Positions 49,048-58,734 of a DNA stretch of 64,000 nt are shown here, one piece after another (position 1 is the first letter of the stretch; each line of letters opens with the position of its first letter). The DNA is taken from the NCBI GenBank assembly GCA_017616675.1, contig JAFZXR010000025.1, positions 5,800 to 69,799 of the forward strand. The letters run 5' to 3'. The notes beneath the pieces were generated by a model that searched no databases, had not been told where the DNA came from, and saw only the letters and a program-made list of their open reading frames with translations. Source of the DNA: Bacteroidales bacterium. Lineage in GTDB: Bacteria > Bacteroidota > Bacteroidia > Bacteroidales > F082. Made by a program: the position numbers and the translations under genes.

Positions 49048-50514
49048 TTATTTGACGGGAACGGGTCCGTTCGACTTAACTTCAACAGGCTCAGTGACTT
49101 CGCAAACCACCTTCAAACCAATCTTTTCGCCTTCGGCCTTCATAAACTGATATGCTTCCTCGAAATTATTGCCAATGATGCCGTCCAAAATGGCTTCGCG
49201 GATGGCGGTTTTTATCACGCCCACGTCGCGACACTCTGGAATTCCAAAGGTTTTCATGATGACAGTGCCATCGACAGGTGGCTGCCAGTTGCGCAGATGG
49301 TCTTTCGCCTCAATCTCCTTCAATTTCCTTCTTACAATCTGGAAATTGTTGTGGAAACGGGCTTTCTTTTCTTCATTTTTCGATGTGATATCGGCATCGC
49401 AAAGCGTCATCAGATCGTCGATGTCGTCGCCTGCGTCGAAGAGCAAACGCCTTACTGCTGAATCAGTTACGATGTCTTGAGCCAGCACGATAGGGCGGAG
49501 GTGGAGGTAAACCAACTTCTCCACATATTTCATCTTCTCATTCAAAGGAAGCTTGAAGTTGGCAAAGATCTTATGAACCATCTTCGAGCCTTTCACCTCA
49601 TGACCGTGGAAGGTCCAGCCGGCTTCTTTCTCGAAACGTTTGGTCAAAGGCTTGGCTATGTCATGCAAGATTGCAGCCCAACGGAGCCATAAATCACCAC
49701 CGCTAAGTGCCACATTATCAAGCACTTCGAGGGTGTGATAAAAATTATCTTTATGTCCTTTGCCTTCCTGAATCTCGACGCCTTTCAAGGCCGCCATCTG
49801 CGGGAAAATCAATGGAAGCAGGCCGCTTTTATCCAACAGCTTGAAACCTAAGCTCGGCACGTCCGACATGATGATTTTATTCATCTCCTCGGTGACGCGC
49901 TCCATCGATATTATCTTGATTCTCTGGGCGTTACGACGAATGGCATCGAACGATTCACCCTCAATCATGAAATGCAGCTGAGTGGCAAACCTGATGGCTC
50001 GCATCATGCGCAAAGGGTCGTCGGAGTAGGTGATATCTGGATCTAAAGGTGTGCGGATGATCTTGTCTTCAAGGTCTTTGACACCGTTGAATGGGTCGAC
50101 AAGCTCGCCGAAGTCGCTCTCGTTCAATGAGATAGCCATCGCGTTGATTGTGAAGTCACGGCGGTTTTGGTCGTCCTCCAATGTGCCGTCTTCGCAGGTA
50201 GGCTTGCGGCTGTCTGCTGTATACGACTCCTTTCGGGCGCCCACAAATTCAATCTCGTGACCTGCCGCGTTGATCATAGCGGTGCCGAAACGACCGTAAT
50301 ACTTCACATGTTTCTTGCCTGGGAGCAACGATGCTGTTTTCTTGGCGAGCTCAATGCCGCTCCCGACCGTAACTACATCAATATCATTCGATTGACGATG
50401 CAACAGCAGGTCACGGACATAGCCGCCCACGATGTACGAATCGTAACCCAATTCGCGCGACGCGGCGGTTATCACCTTGAAAAAACGGTTATCTATTTTG
50501 TCCTGGAGGTTCAT
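49048..50514 (-). CDS. cca: CCA tRNA nucleotidyltransferase with HD domain
   Basis: Class II tRNA nucleotidyltransferase, adding or repairing the 3' CCA end. The catalytic head has YIVGGYVRDLLLHRQSNDID (metal-binding Asp pair) and RRDFTINAMAISL; the middle contains RMMRAIRFATQL; an HD domain follows with AILHDIAKPLTKRF and HEVKGSKMVH. 488 residues is the common Bacteroidota length. The start ATG overlaps the clpC stop in ATGA (50511-50514); miaA follows after 8 bp. The C-terminal tail (about 15 residues, TEPVEVKSNGPVPVK) is simple and Pro/Val-rich and may be encoded by spacer-like DNA. Confidence 0.94.
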   Translation of the reverse strand: MNLQDKIDNRFFKVITAASRELGYDSYIVGGYVRDLLLHRQSNDIDVVTVGSGIELAKKTASLLPGKKHVKYYGRFGTAMINAAGHEIEFVGARKESYTADSRKPTCEDGTLEDDQNRRDFTINAMAISLNESDFGELVDPFNGVKDLEDKIIRTPLDPDITYSDDPLRMMRAIRFATQLHFMIEGESFDAIRRNAQRIKIISMERVTEEMNKIIMSDVPSLGFKLLDKSGLLPLIFPQMAALKGVEIQEGKGHKDNFYHTLEVLDNVALSGGDLWLRWAAILHDIAKPLTKRFEKEAGWTFHGHEVKGSKMVHKIFANFKLPLNEKMKYVEKLVYLHLRPIVLAQDIVTDSAVRRLLFDAGDDIDDLMTLCDADITSKNEEKKARFHNNFQIVRRKLKEIEAKDHLRNWQPPVDGTVIMKTFGIPECRDVGVIKTAIREAILDGIIGNNFEEAYQFMKAEGEKIGLKVVCEVTEPVEVKSNGPVPVK

Positions 50515-53036
50515 TCAGTTGTAATAGTCATATCATCTTTTTCGGCATCGTAATCGATAACGATTTTCGTTCCTTTTGCTGGGTTCGATTTGATGATTTC
50601 CTCGGCGAGGACGTCTTCCACGTATTTCTGGATGGCGCGCTTCAACGGACGTGCTCCGTATTGCTCGTCCCAGCCTTTCTCGGCGATGAAACTCCTTGCT
50701 TTTTCAGTGAGTTCCGGCTCGTAACCCATCTCTCTGATACGCTCAAATACCTTCTTCAGTTCGATATCGATAATCTTATCGATGTTATCCTTGTTCAGCG
50801 ACTCGAATATCACCACCTCGTCGATTCTGTTAAGGAATTCAGGGGCAAACGAGCGTTTTAAGGCATTTTCGATTACGGCACGGGAATATTTATCTTTCGA
50901 ATCTTTCTTTGCCTGTGTGCCAAATCCAACGCCCTGTCCGAAGTCCTTTAGCTGGCGTGAGCCGATGTTCGACGTCATGATGACGATGGTGTTCTTGAAA
51001 TCGACTCTGCGGCCTAACGAATCGGTCAGCACGCCGTCGTCCAACACCTGCAATAACAGATGGAACACATCCGGATGTGCCTTCTCGATCTCGTCCAAAA
51101 GCACGATGGAGTAGGGTTTACGGCGAACTTTCTCAGTCAGTTGGCCGCCTTCTTCGTAACCCACATATCCTGGAGGCGCTCCAACGAGACGTGAAACTGC
51201 GAACTTCTCCATATATTCGCTCATGTCGATACGAATCAATGCATCTTCCGAGTCGAAGAGATATTTTGCTAAAACCTTGGCCAGATAGGTCTTTCCGACG
51301 CCTGTAGGACCGAGGAAGATGAAGCTTCCGATAGGTCTGTTAGGGTCTTTCAATCCTGCACGGTTTCGTCTGATAGCCTTCACCACGGTCTTGATAGCTT
51401 CATCCTGACCGATGACTGTTCCCGCCAACTCCGATTCCATGCTCATGAGGCGGTCGCCCTCGTTCTGTGCTATGCGCTGCACCGGCACTCCTGTCATCAT
51501 GGCTACGACTTCTGCAACGTTCTGCTCGGTCACGGTCTCGCGATGGCTGTCGGTGTCGTTATCCCAGGCCCGCTTGGCAATCTCGAGCTTCTCGGCTAAC
51601 GCCTTCTCTTCGTCGCGGTACTTGCCCGCATCCTCGAAACGTTGCTCCTTGATAGCCACCTTCTTCTGCTGACGAATCTCCTCGAGTTCTTGCTCCATGT
51701 CGATGATCTCGGTAGGCACGTGGATGCTGCTGATGTGCACCCGGGCGCCCGCCTCGTCCATGGCGTCGATGGCCTTGTCAGGGAGGTTACGGTCGGAGAT
51801 GTAGCGGTTGGTGAGCTTCACGCAGGCCTCGATGGCCTCGTCATCGTACTTAACGAGGTGATGGTCCTCGTATTTGCTCTTGATGTTCTTCAAAATCTGA
51901 ACGGTCTCCTCGGGAGTCGTCGGCTCCACCAGTATTTTCTGGAAACGACGTTCCAAAGCGCCGTCTTTCTCGATATACTGACGGTACTCATCCAATGTCG
52001 TTGCACCGATGCACTGCAGCTCGCCACGAGCCAAGGCCGGCTTAAACATATTCGAAGCGTCGAGAGAACCGTTGGCATTGCCTGCTCCCACGATGTTATG
52101 GATCTCATCGATGAAGATGATGATATCGGGATTCTTCTCAAGCTCGTTGAGGATGCCTTTCATGCGTTCCTCAAACTGTCCGCGGTATTTTGTTCCGGCG
52201 ACCACTGAACCTAAGTCAAGAACTATTATGCGTTTGTTGTAAAGCGTGCGCGACACCTTATGTGCTACGATGCGTTGCGCCAAACCCTCAGCAATTGCTG
52301 ATTTTCCCACGCCCGGCTCGCCGATGAGGATAGGGTTGTTTTTCTTCCTGCGGCTCAGCACCTGCGATATGCGCTCGAGTTCTTTATCACGTCCGACGAT
52401 AGGGTCAAGGCGGCCTTCTTCGGCGGCTTTCGTCAAGTCACGACCAAAGCTGTCGAGGATAGGTGTGGCCGACTTCGTCATGCCCTTACGCTGTTGTTTA
52501 TCAGTGGTTTGCGTCGGAGCATCGTCTTCTTCGTCCTCATCCTGAAACACATTCTGAGGCTCGGGGGTGACATCTTCATTCTTGCTTTTCGAAGGATAAT
52601 TAGGCGTCAGTTTTTCGACTTCCTTCTTATATCTGTTATATGTAATTCCTTCATATTCAAGCCGTTGCGATACGATATTGTTGTCGTCGTGAAGGATGGC
52701 GAGCATCAGATGTTCCGATGCGACCTGTTCGCTGTTGAAATCTTTTGCCACGATATACGTAAATTTCAGCGCGCGCTCGGCCTGCTTGGTGAGCGGTAAG
52801 TTGTTGGCGCTGCCCATGACCACGCTGTTGGTCTTTATCGAAGCTTCGAGTTTCTGCCTAAATGCTTCTATGTCAAGGCCCAGATTCTTCAAAATCTGAA
52901 CCGCATTGCTGTCTTTATCATTCACAATACCAAGGAAAATATGCTCCAGGCCGATATACGGATTGCCCATATTTACAGCCTCTTCGCGACTATGCTGCAT
53001 GATATCCTGCACCCTTGGTGAAAACTTCTGATCCAT
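50511..53036 (-). CDS. clpC: ATP-dependent Clp protease ATP-binding subunit ClpC
   Basis: Hsp100 unfoldase feeding substrates to ClpP in the cytosol. Domain order over 841 residues: two Clp_N repeats (about 1-145), an acidic linker EDEEDDAP, first AAA module with Walker [10 protein letters not shown] near residue 240, a UVR-containing middle domain ([14 protein letters not shown]), second AAA module with Walker A GPTGVGKT near 573, and the C-terminal D2-small domain. The middle UVR region identifies ClpC rather than ClpB or ClpA. It is the first gene of an operon with cca and miaA; a promoter -7 element lies at 53057-53064. Confidence 0.96.
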   Translation of the reverse strand: MDQKFSPRVQDIMQHSREEAVNMGNPYIGLEHIFLGIVNDKDSNAVQILKNLGLDIEAFRQKLEASIKTNSVVMGSANNLPLTKQAERALKFTYIVAKDFNSEQVASEHLMLAILHDDNNIVSQRLEYEGITYNRYKKEVEKLTPNYPSKSKNEDVTPEPQNVFQDEDEEDDAPTQTTDKQQRKGMTKSATPILDSFGRDLTKAAEEGRLDPIVGRDKELERISQVLSRRKKNNPILIGEPGVGKSAIAEGLAQRIVAHKVSRTLYNKRIIVLDLGSVVAGTKYRGQFEERMKGILNELEKNPDIIIFIDEIHNIVGAGNANGSLDASNMFKPALARGELQCIGATTLDEYRQYIEKDGALERRFQKILVEPTTPEETVQILKNIKSKYEDHHLVKYDDEAIEACVKLTNRYISDRNLPDKAIDAMDEAGARVHISSIHVPTEIIDMEQELEEIRQQKKVAIKEQRFEDAGKYRDEEKALAEKLEIAKRAWDNDTDSHRETVTEQNVAEVVAMMTGVPVQRIAQNEGDRLMSMESELAGTVIGQDEAIKTVVKAIRRNRAGLKDPNRPIGSFIFLGPTGVGKTYLAKVLAKYLFDSEDALIRIDMSEYMEKFAVSRLVGAPPGYVGYEEGGQLTEKVRRKPYSIVLLDEIEKAHPDVFHLLLQVLDDGVLTDSLGRRVDFKNTIVIMTSNIGSRQLKDFGQGVGFGTQAKKDSKDKYSRAVIENALKRSFAPEFLNRIDEVVIFESLNKDNIDKIIDIELKKVFERIREMGYEPELTEKARSFIAEKGWDEQYGARPLKRAIQKYVEDVLAEEIIKSNPAKGTKIVIDYDAEKDDMTITTE

Positions 53037-53056
53037 ATAAATAAAATTTCAAACTG

Positions 53057-53064
53057 CAAAAATA
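53057..53064 (-). promoter_or_regulatory. Putative -7 promoter element of the clpC operon
   Basis: Minus-strand TATTTTTG, perfect TAnnTTTG, 21 bp upstream of the clpC ATG; -33 unclear. Confidence 0.6.
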
Positions 53065-53147
53065 CAAATAAAATTCCGTCCGTGCGTCCTTTTGGCACGA
53101 TTTTTGTTAAAATAATGTTAAAAAAATGTTGGAAAATAATAAAGAAT

Positions 53148-53181
53148 TTTGTTTTTCGTTCAAAAAAAATCCGTATTTTTG
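53148..53181 (+). promoter_or_regulatory. Putative gyrA promoter
   Basis: -33-like TTTG at 53148-53151 and -7 TATTTTTG at 53174-53181, spacer 22 bp, about 40 bp upstream of the gyrA ATG. Confidence 0.6.
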
Positions 53182-53222
53182 TAGACTATTTTAAGGATTT
53201 TTAAAAATTAAAGGAAAGATAA

Positions 53223-55790
53223 ATGGAAGAACTTTTAGAAGGTGAAAAACACGAAGGCGAACGCATCGTCCCGATAGGCATCGAGGACCACATGAAGACC
53301 AGCTACATCGACTATTCGATGTCGGTCATCGTAGCACGTGCTTTGCCTGATGTTAGAGACGGTTTGAAACCTGTACACCGCCGTATCCTTTATGGTATGA
53401 TGGACATGGGCGTGCTCTCGAATCGCCCGTATAAGAAGTCTGCAAAGGTTGTCGGCGAAGTTTTGGGTAAGTATCACCCGCATGGTGACTCGTCAGTGTA
53501 TGACGCCATGGTGCGTCTGGCTCAGGACTGGAGCATGCGTTATCCTCTCATCGACGGTCAGGGTAACTTCGGCTCTATGGATGCTGACCCACCGGCGGCA
53601 ATGCGTTACACCGAGGCACGTCTGCGTAAGATCGCCGAAGAGATGCTTGCCGATCTCGACAAGGACACTGTCGATTTTATGAACAACTACGACGATTCCG
53701 AGCAGGAACCAACAGTGCTGCCGTCACTCATCCCGAACCTCCTGGTCAACGGAGCAAGCGGTATCGCAGTGGGTATGGCAACCAACATGCCGCCTCATAA
53801 CCTCAGCGAGGTGGTCGACGGAATCATAGCCTATATCGACAATAACGACATCACTATCAGCGAGTTGATGGAGTATATCAAAGCTCCTGACTTCCCGACA
53901 GGCGGCATCATCTACGGCTACGAAGGCGTGAAAGACGCTTTCGAGACAGGCCGCGGACGTATCGTTTTGCGTGCAAACACGACTATCGAGGAACATAACG
54001 GTCACGAGCGTATCATCGCCACATCGGTGCCTTATCTCACCAATAAAGCTGATATGATCAAGCGTACCGCCGACCTTATCTCTGATAAGAAACTCGACGG
54101 AATTGCTGATATCCGCGACGAATCCGACCGTAACGGTCTGCGTATCGTCTACGACCTGAAACGTGATGCAGTGTCGAGTGTCGTTTTGAACAAGCTGTTC
54201 CAGATGACAGGTCTGCAGAGCTCGTTCAGCGTCAACAACGTGTGCCTGGTCAACGGTCGTCCTCATACCTTGAATCTCAAGCAGTTGATTCAATACTATG
54301 TCGAGCACCGTCATCAATGCGTGGTGCGTCGCACACAGCACGATCTGCGTGAGGCTGAGAAACGCGCTCATATCTTGGAAGGTCTGGCACGTGCTATCAA
54401 CATCATCGACGACATCATCGCCACTATCAAGGCTTGTAAGGGCGGTGCCCAAGAAGCTAAGCAGGCATTGATGGAGCAATATGGCTTCGACGACCCGCAG
54501 GCAGCAGCCATCGTGGCATACCGCTTAGGTCAGTTGGCAGGCCTCGAGATCAAGAAGATCATGGATGAGTTGGATGAGTTGCATAAGCTCATCGCTCACC
54601 TCAAGGATATCCTCGCTGATCCTGCTTTGCAGTTCGACATCATCAAGAAAGAGTTGCTTTACGTTAAAGAGAAATACGGTGACGAGCGTAAGAGCACCAT
54701 CGAGCGCACGGCTGAAGACTTCAAGATGGAAGACATCATCGCTGACGATGCAGTGGTCGTGACAATCTCGCACCTTAATTATATCAAACGTACCAACCTG
54801 ACGGAATACCGCCGCCAGAGCAGGGGAGGCAAGGGCTCGAAGGGCTCTGACGCACGCGACGAAGACTTCATCGAACAGATCTTCGTGGCGACGAACCACA
54901 ACTACATGCTGTTCTTCACCGAGAAGGGCAGATGCTACTGGCTCCGCGTGTTCGAAATCCCTGAAGGCACCAAGGCCAGCAAGGGTAGGGCTATCCAGAA
55001 CCTCATCCATCTGGAGCCGGACGACAACGTCAAGGCGTATATCAACTTGACTGATATGAGTCCTGAATTCGTTGAGAATCATTATCTTACACTCATAACG
55101 AAGAAGGGTATCATCAAGAAGACAACGCTTGAGGCTTACTCACGTCCGCGCGCCACAGGTATTATCGCTCTTGGTATCCGCGAAGGCGACGAGCTGCTCG
55201 AAGCCAAGATGACCAGCGGCAACAGCGAGATTCTGATAGCGTTGAAGTCGGGTAGGGCGATCCGATTCCCGGAGAAGACAGTGCGTCCGATGGGTAGAAC
55301 AGCCTCGGGAGTGCGCGCCATCACTGTGGATGACGAGAACGACGAAGTTGTAGGCATGATCTGCATCGACGACCCGGCGACTAACGTTTTGGTGGTGTCT
55401 GAAAAGGGCTACGGAAAACGTTCCGACCTTGAGGAATACCGTATCACCAACCGTGGCGGTAAGGGCGTCAAGACCATGAACATCACTGATAAGACCGGAA
55501 AGCTGGTCGCTATCAAGGACGTGGTCGACGGCGATGACCTCATGATTATCAACAAGTCAGGTATCCTCATCCGTATAGCCGTTGATACTCTGAGAGTTAT
55601 GGGTCGTGCAACGCAAGGCGTGCGCCTCATCAACCTCCGCGACAACGACGAGATCGCAGCTGTTACAAAGGTAAAGGCTGAGGACATCGAAGAAGATGAA
55701 GAATTCGACGAGAATGCCGAGAACGTTGAGAATCAGGACAATAACGAAGCTACAGACAACGTTAATACAGAAAATCAACAGGAAGTTTAA
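53223..55790 (+). CDS. gyrA: DNA gyrase subunit A
   Basis: Breakage-reunion subunit of gyrase, which introduces negative supercoils. The N-terminal domain carries the catalytic tyrosine in AAMRYTEAR (Y129) and the quinolone-interaction region [17 protein letters not shown]. There, the positions equivalent to E. coli Ser83 and Asp87 are S90 and D94, so the classic resistance changes are absent. The C-terminal domain has six pinwheel blades with a GyrA-box-like [11 protein letters not shown], supporting GyrA over ParC. The last 40 residues are an acidic Asn/Glu-rich tail. Length 855 is normal. The TPR gene follows 18 bp later. Confidence 0.96.
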   Translation: MEELLEGEKHEGERIVPIGIEDHMKTSYIDYSMSVIVARALPDVRDGLKPVHRRILYGMMDMGVLSNRPYKKSAKVVGEVLGKYHPHGDSSVYDAMVRLAQDWSMRYPLIDGQGNFGSMDADPPAAMRYTEARLRKIAEEMLADLDKDTVDFMNNYDDSEQEPTVLPSLIPNLLVNGASGIAVGMATNMPPHNLSEVVDGIIAYIDNNDITISELMEYIKAPDFPTGGIIYGYEGVKDAFETGRGRIVLRANTTIEEHNGHERIIATSVPYLTNKADMIKRTADLISDKKLDGIADIRDESDRNGLRIVYDLKRDAVSSVVLNKLFQMTGLQSSFSVNNVCLVNGRPHTLNLKQLIQYYVEHRHQCVVRRTQHDLREAEKRAHILEGLARAINIIDDIIATIKACKGGAQEAKQALMEQYGFDDPQAAAIVAYRLGQLAGLEIKKIMDELDELHKLIAHLKDILADPALQFDIIKKELLYVKEKYGDERKSTIERTAEDFKMEDIIADDAVVVTISHLNYIKRTNLTEYRRQSRGGKGSKGSDARDEDFIEQIFVATNHNYMLFFTEKGRCYWLRVFEIPEGTKASKGRAIQNLIHLEPDDNVKAYINLTDMSPEFVENHYLTLITKKGIIKKTTLEAYSRPRATGIIALGIREGDELLEAKMTSGNSEILIALKSGRAIRFPEKTVRPMGRTASGVRAITVDDENDEVVGMICIDDPATNVLVVSEKGYGKRSDLEEYRITNRGGKGVKTMNITDKTGKLVAIKDVVDGDDLMIINKSGILIRIAVDTLRVMGRATQGVRLINLRDNDEIAAVTKVKAEDIEEDEEFDENAENVENQDNNEATDNVNTENQQEV

Positions 55791-55808
55791 CTTTTAAAAT
55801 TGAATAAA

Positions 55809-57050
55809 ATGAAAAAAGTATTGTTATTATTAGCATTGGCATTATTCGGCCAGTTTGCTATAGCCCAAGACATGCAACGTCAGAACGCTAACAACTACCA
55901 GAGACAAGCTCAGCAGCTTATCGACGCGGCCGACGATTACAAGGTTGTCGGTAAAGTTGACAAGGCTGCAAAGCAGATGAAGGACGCCAAGATCTTGATG
56001 GGAAAGGCAAAAGCATCTATCGACGCCGCTTCACAGCATGAGTCGACAATGAATCAGGCTAAGACATGGCATTATTGTGCTGTTATTTATTACAAAATCG
56101 GTGCTTATCTTGAGTTTTACGACCTCGAGCCTAACGCATTCGAGAAGGTTTTGGCAGCTGTTGAGAAAGTTAAGGAACTCGACCAGAAGTATTACATGCA
56201 GAACGGTCAGGAACTCGCTTCGTACGTGAGAGCTGTCGACAACACCTATTATCAGCTTGGTGTTGAGAGCTTCAACAGCGGCAATTATGAAGAAGCTATG
56301 GCCGACTTCCAGAAGGCCAACAACGCAGCAGCGACAATCGGCGCTTACGACGATGCAGCTATGATTAACCTCGCAGTATGCGCTACCAAGAGCGGTAAAT
56401 ACGACGTGGCAGCTGCTGCTTACGAAGAGCTCATCTCGAAAGGCTTCGACGATGCAAGCATTTATTCAGGAATCATCAACGCTTACAGAGAACTCGGTCA
56501 GGGTGAGAAGTCAGTGCAGATGATTGAAGCAGCAAGAGCTAAGTATCCTGATGATCCTCAGCTGGTTAACGACATGATCAACACCTACATTTCATTGCAT
56601 AGAGAAGGGGAGATCGTCGACCAGATCGAGGGTATGGCGAAGAAATACACCGATCAGCCGGTTTATTACTTCATCCTTGGAACAATCTACGGCAACAGAG
56701 AATCGGAGATTTACGACCTCGAGAAAGCTCTCGGATACTATGAGAGCGCAATCGCTGAGAATCAGGCATACGCTGACGCATATTACAACGCAGGCGCTTT
56801 GTTGATTGACAAAGCTTCGGAAATCTACCAGGCTGCCAACGACAAAGACCCAAGCGAGTATTCAAACTTCAACGCATACCTCGCAGCAACCGACGCGATG
56901 GCTGAGGAAGCTAAGAGTTATGACCAGAGAGCGTTGCCATACGTTGAGAAGACCTACGAGTTGCTTCCTGACGATCCGGCTGTAAAGCAGGCACTCAGAG
57001 GCATCTACGCACGTCTGAAGATGATGGACAAGGCTAAAGCTCTTGACTAA
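55809..57050 (+). CDS. Exported tetratricopeptide repeat protein
   Basis: 413-residue protein with signal peptide MKKVLLLLALALFGQFAIAQ and several TPR units (about residues 145-330 and 360-410), for example YYQLGVESFNSGNYEEAMAD, AYEELISKGFDDASIYSGII and AYADAYYNAGALLIDKA. TPRs mediate protein-protein contact; the protein is probably periplasmic or envelope-attached. ATG 55809 is preferred over TTG 55800. It lies 18 bp after gyrA and ends at a good intrinsic terminator (57060-57085), so gyrA and this gene may be one unit. The role is unknown. Confidence 0.88.
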   Translation: MKKVLLLLALALFGQFAIAQDMQRQNANNYQRQAQQLIDAADDYKVVGKVDKAAKQMKDAKILMGKAKASIDAASQHESTMNQAKTWHYCAVIYYKIGAYLEFYDLEPNAFEKVLAAVEKVKELDQKYYMQNGQELASYVRAVDNTYYQLGVESFNSGNYEEAMADFQKANNAAATIGAYDDAAMINLAVCATKSGKYDVAAAAYEELISKGFDDASIYSGIINAYRELGQGEKSVQMIEAARAKYPDDPQLVNDMINTYISLHREGEIVDQIEGMAKKYTDQPVYYFILGTIYGNRESEIYDLEKALGYYESAIAENQAYADAYYNAGALLIDKASEIYQAANDKDPSEYSNFNAYLAATDAMAEEAKSYDQRALPYVEKTYELLPDDPAVKQALRGIYARLKMMDKAKALD

Positions 57051-57059
57051 TCTAAAACT

Positions 57060-57085
57060 GGTGGGGTGTGATGCTCCACCTTTTT
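57060..57085 (+). terminator. Intrinsic terminator after the TPR gene
   Basis: Stem GGTGGGG/CTCCACC (7 bp with one G-T pair), 7 nt loop, followed by TTTTT. It lies 10 bp after the stop. Confidence 0.85.
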
Positions 57086-57225
57086 ACTAGAGAGGTAATT
57101 TAACATAATGTATATTATTTTACAAAAGGGGTTTTAAGAAAAACGCTGTTTTTTAACATAAATTGCATAAAAATGAAAGTTGTGTTAAAATTTGCAATAA
57201 TTGGAATTTGTTCGAAAAATATTCC

Positions 57226-57233
57226 TATATTTG
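57226..57233 (+). promoter_or_regulatory. Putative -7 promoter element of DUF3127 gene
   Basis: TATATTTG, perfect TAnnTTTG, with TTG at 57201-57203 (22 bp spacer); 28 bp before the ATG. Confidence 0.6.
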
Positions 57234-57261
57234 CGATGAGATAATAATTAAAAATAAACAT

Positions 57262-57642
57262 ATGGAAATAGTTGGTAAAGTTGTACAATTGGGTACTTTG
57301 ACCGAAGGAAATTCTCCTCGCGGTCCATGGAAAAAACAGGAATTGATTATCGAGACTCAGGAACAGTTTCCTAAAAAGATTTGTCTGATGTGCTGGGGCG
57401 ATCGCGTCAACGAGGCTAATAATTTCTTCGTCGGCCAGATGATCAAGGCGCAGATTCGCATAGAATCGCGTGAATTCAACGGTAAATGGTATACCGACGT
57501 TACAGCGTTCAGATTTGACCTTGAACAGCCTGATGCACAATCTACGCAGCAACCTGGCAACCAGATGCCGCCACAACAGCCGCTGCCACCAATGAACGAC
57601 GATTATTTCGCGTCGGACAACGGTGACGATTTGCCGTTCTAA
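57262..57642 (+). CDS. DUF3127 protein with SSB-like C-terminal tip
   Basis: 126-residue cytosolic protein. Residues about 1-90 form the DUF3127 domain, beta-rich and consistent with an OB fold (MEIVGKVVQLGTLTEG, QFPKKICLMCWGDRV, IESREFNGKWYTDVTAFRF). A disordered Gln/Pro-rich linker (about 91-115) leads to the acidic end NGDDLPF. Both the linker and the tip resemble the tail of single-stranded DNA-binding protein, whose DDIPF-type end recruits repair and replication proteins. This suggests, but does not prove, a ssDNA-related role. ATG 57262 is chosen because it follows a promoter and starts the domain; the frame upstream to 57163 is probably untranslated. Confidence 0.85.
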   Translation: MEIVGKVVQLGTLTEGNSPRGPWKKQELIIETQEQFPKKICLMCWGDRVNEANNFFVGQMIKAQIRIESREFNGKWYTDVTAFRFDLEQPDAQSTQQPGNQMPPQQPLPPMNDDYFASDNGDDLPF

Positions 57643-57651
57643 AAATCAAAC

Positions 57652-58734
57652 TTACTTTGTAATTGAGATTATTTGGCCCGTATTCGGGTTGAATAATATT
57701 TTGCTGTTCTTTGCAGAAATCGGTCTGATATCGCCAAACTGACTGATAATCAAGGCTTTTTCGGCGATTACTGTGTTTCCTGAGAATACTTTTACGTTTG
57801 TCGTGAACGGAATCCTGTAAAACACCTTGTTGGTTTGAGCCGTATTTCTGATGTCGTCGTTTGTCGGACTTACGCTTTGTTCGGCAATTTGACTGTCGAA
57901 CTGTATTTTGACGATCTCTCCTTTATTTGTGAGCTTACCTATTGATAATGAGGCGTTTAGCTGATTATTTTCGGGCGTCACATAGACCACCTTTTTATAG
58001 GTATTTTTCACGATTTTGCCCTTAAATAAGCTAATATATTCATTTTCAAGGGCTTTCAGACTGTTGGCCATATACTTTGTGGTCGAGCCGTAAGCTACCT
58101 CCTGAGAGCCCGAAATAAGCTCAAAATAAGCGGTTCTCACGTCGGAAATCTTCTCCAGGGCTACCCTAGCCTTGTCTTCCTTGGTGACTTTCTTGGCTTT
58201 TTGGCCTTCGTCCTCATCGTCGTCATCATCGAGTTCTACTTCGCTGTCGAAGATTTCAATAAACGACACCTCTACCCTTTCATTTGTCTCTAAATCATTG
58301 TTATTTAAAGATTTACGCTCAATCTGATATCCTGTCGGAATGCTTTCATAACCAAAGGCTAAGATTATTCCGTCGGCATCAAGCATTACATTCGGCATCG
58401 GCTCTCGGCTTTTATCGTCTTGCGCAATGATGTATGCAGCTGTCGGGTCAATCTCAGTAACTGTCTGAATATCAACATTTTTGATGTTAAACTCCGACTT
58501 ATTCTCACGAACGTAGTCTTTTACGCCAAGCATCTCGGTCGAAAACTCGGCAAAAGGTCCGATGTAATAGTCGGTCTCCTCTATCGTGAACTCCAGTCGC
58601 ACCGTTTGTCTCGGAAGATAGTATATCACTCCGTCGGACAACGATTCGCCGGCGTTCTTTGCCAAAGTCGTAACAAATTGAGCCTCAAGGCTTAATGATG
58701 CGAATAATGCGAGAGCTAATAACAGTTTTTTCAT
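57652..58734 (-). CDS. Exported DUF4831-like protein
   Basis: 360-residue protein with signal peptide MKKLLLALALFASLSLEAQ. The rest is beta-rich with an acidic low-complexity stretch (VELDDDDDEDEGQKAKKVTK, about residues 169-188). Bacteroidota genomes commonly carry a family of this size and order, DUF4831, to which it seems to belong; function unknown, likely periplasmic. Its ATG overlaps the stop of the symporter gene upstream (TCATG region 58731-58734), so the two are co-translated. It converges with the DUF3127 gene 9 bp away without a visible terminator. Confidence 0.75.
   Translation of the reverse strand: MKKLLLALALFASLSLEAQFVTTLAKNAGESLSDGVIYYLPRQTVRLEFTIEETDYYIGPFAEFSTEMLGVKDYVRENKSEFNIKNVDIQTVTEIDPTAAYIIAQDDKSREPMPNVMLDADGIILAFGYESIPTGYQIERKSLNNNDLETNERVEVSFIEIFDSEVELDDDDDEDEGQKAKKVTKEDKARVALEKISDVRTAYFELISGSQEVAYGSTTKYMANSLKALENEYISLFKGKIVKNTYKKVVYVTPENNQLNASLSIGKLTNKGEIVKIQFDSQIAEQSVSPTNDDIRNTAQTNKVFYRIPFTTNVKVFSGNTVIAEKALIISQFGDIRPISAKNSKILFNPNTGQIISITK

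Noticed and set aside
53480..53530. Possible quinolone resistance change in gyrA
   Set aside because: The positions equivalent to Ser83 and Asp87 of E. coli are Ser and Asp, the sensitive form.
53724..54479. 251-codon minus-strand open frame
   Set aside because: Lies entirely inside gyrA, which is beyond doubt; no supporting motif.
57163..57261. N-terminal extension of the DUF3127 gene by 33 codons
   Set aside because: The extension covers the promoter region (TATATTTG) and is not protein-like; the domain begins at 57262.
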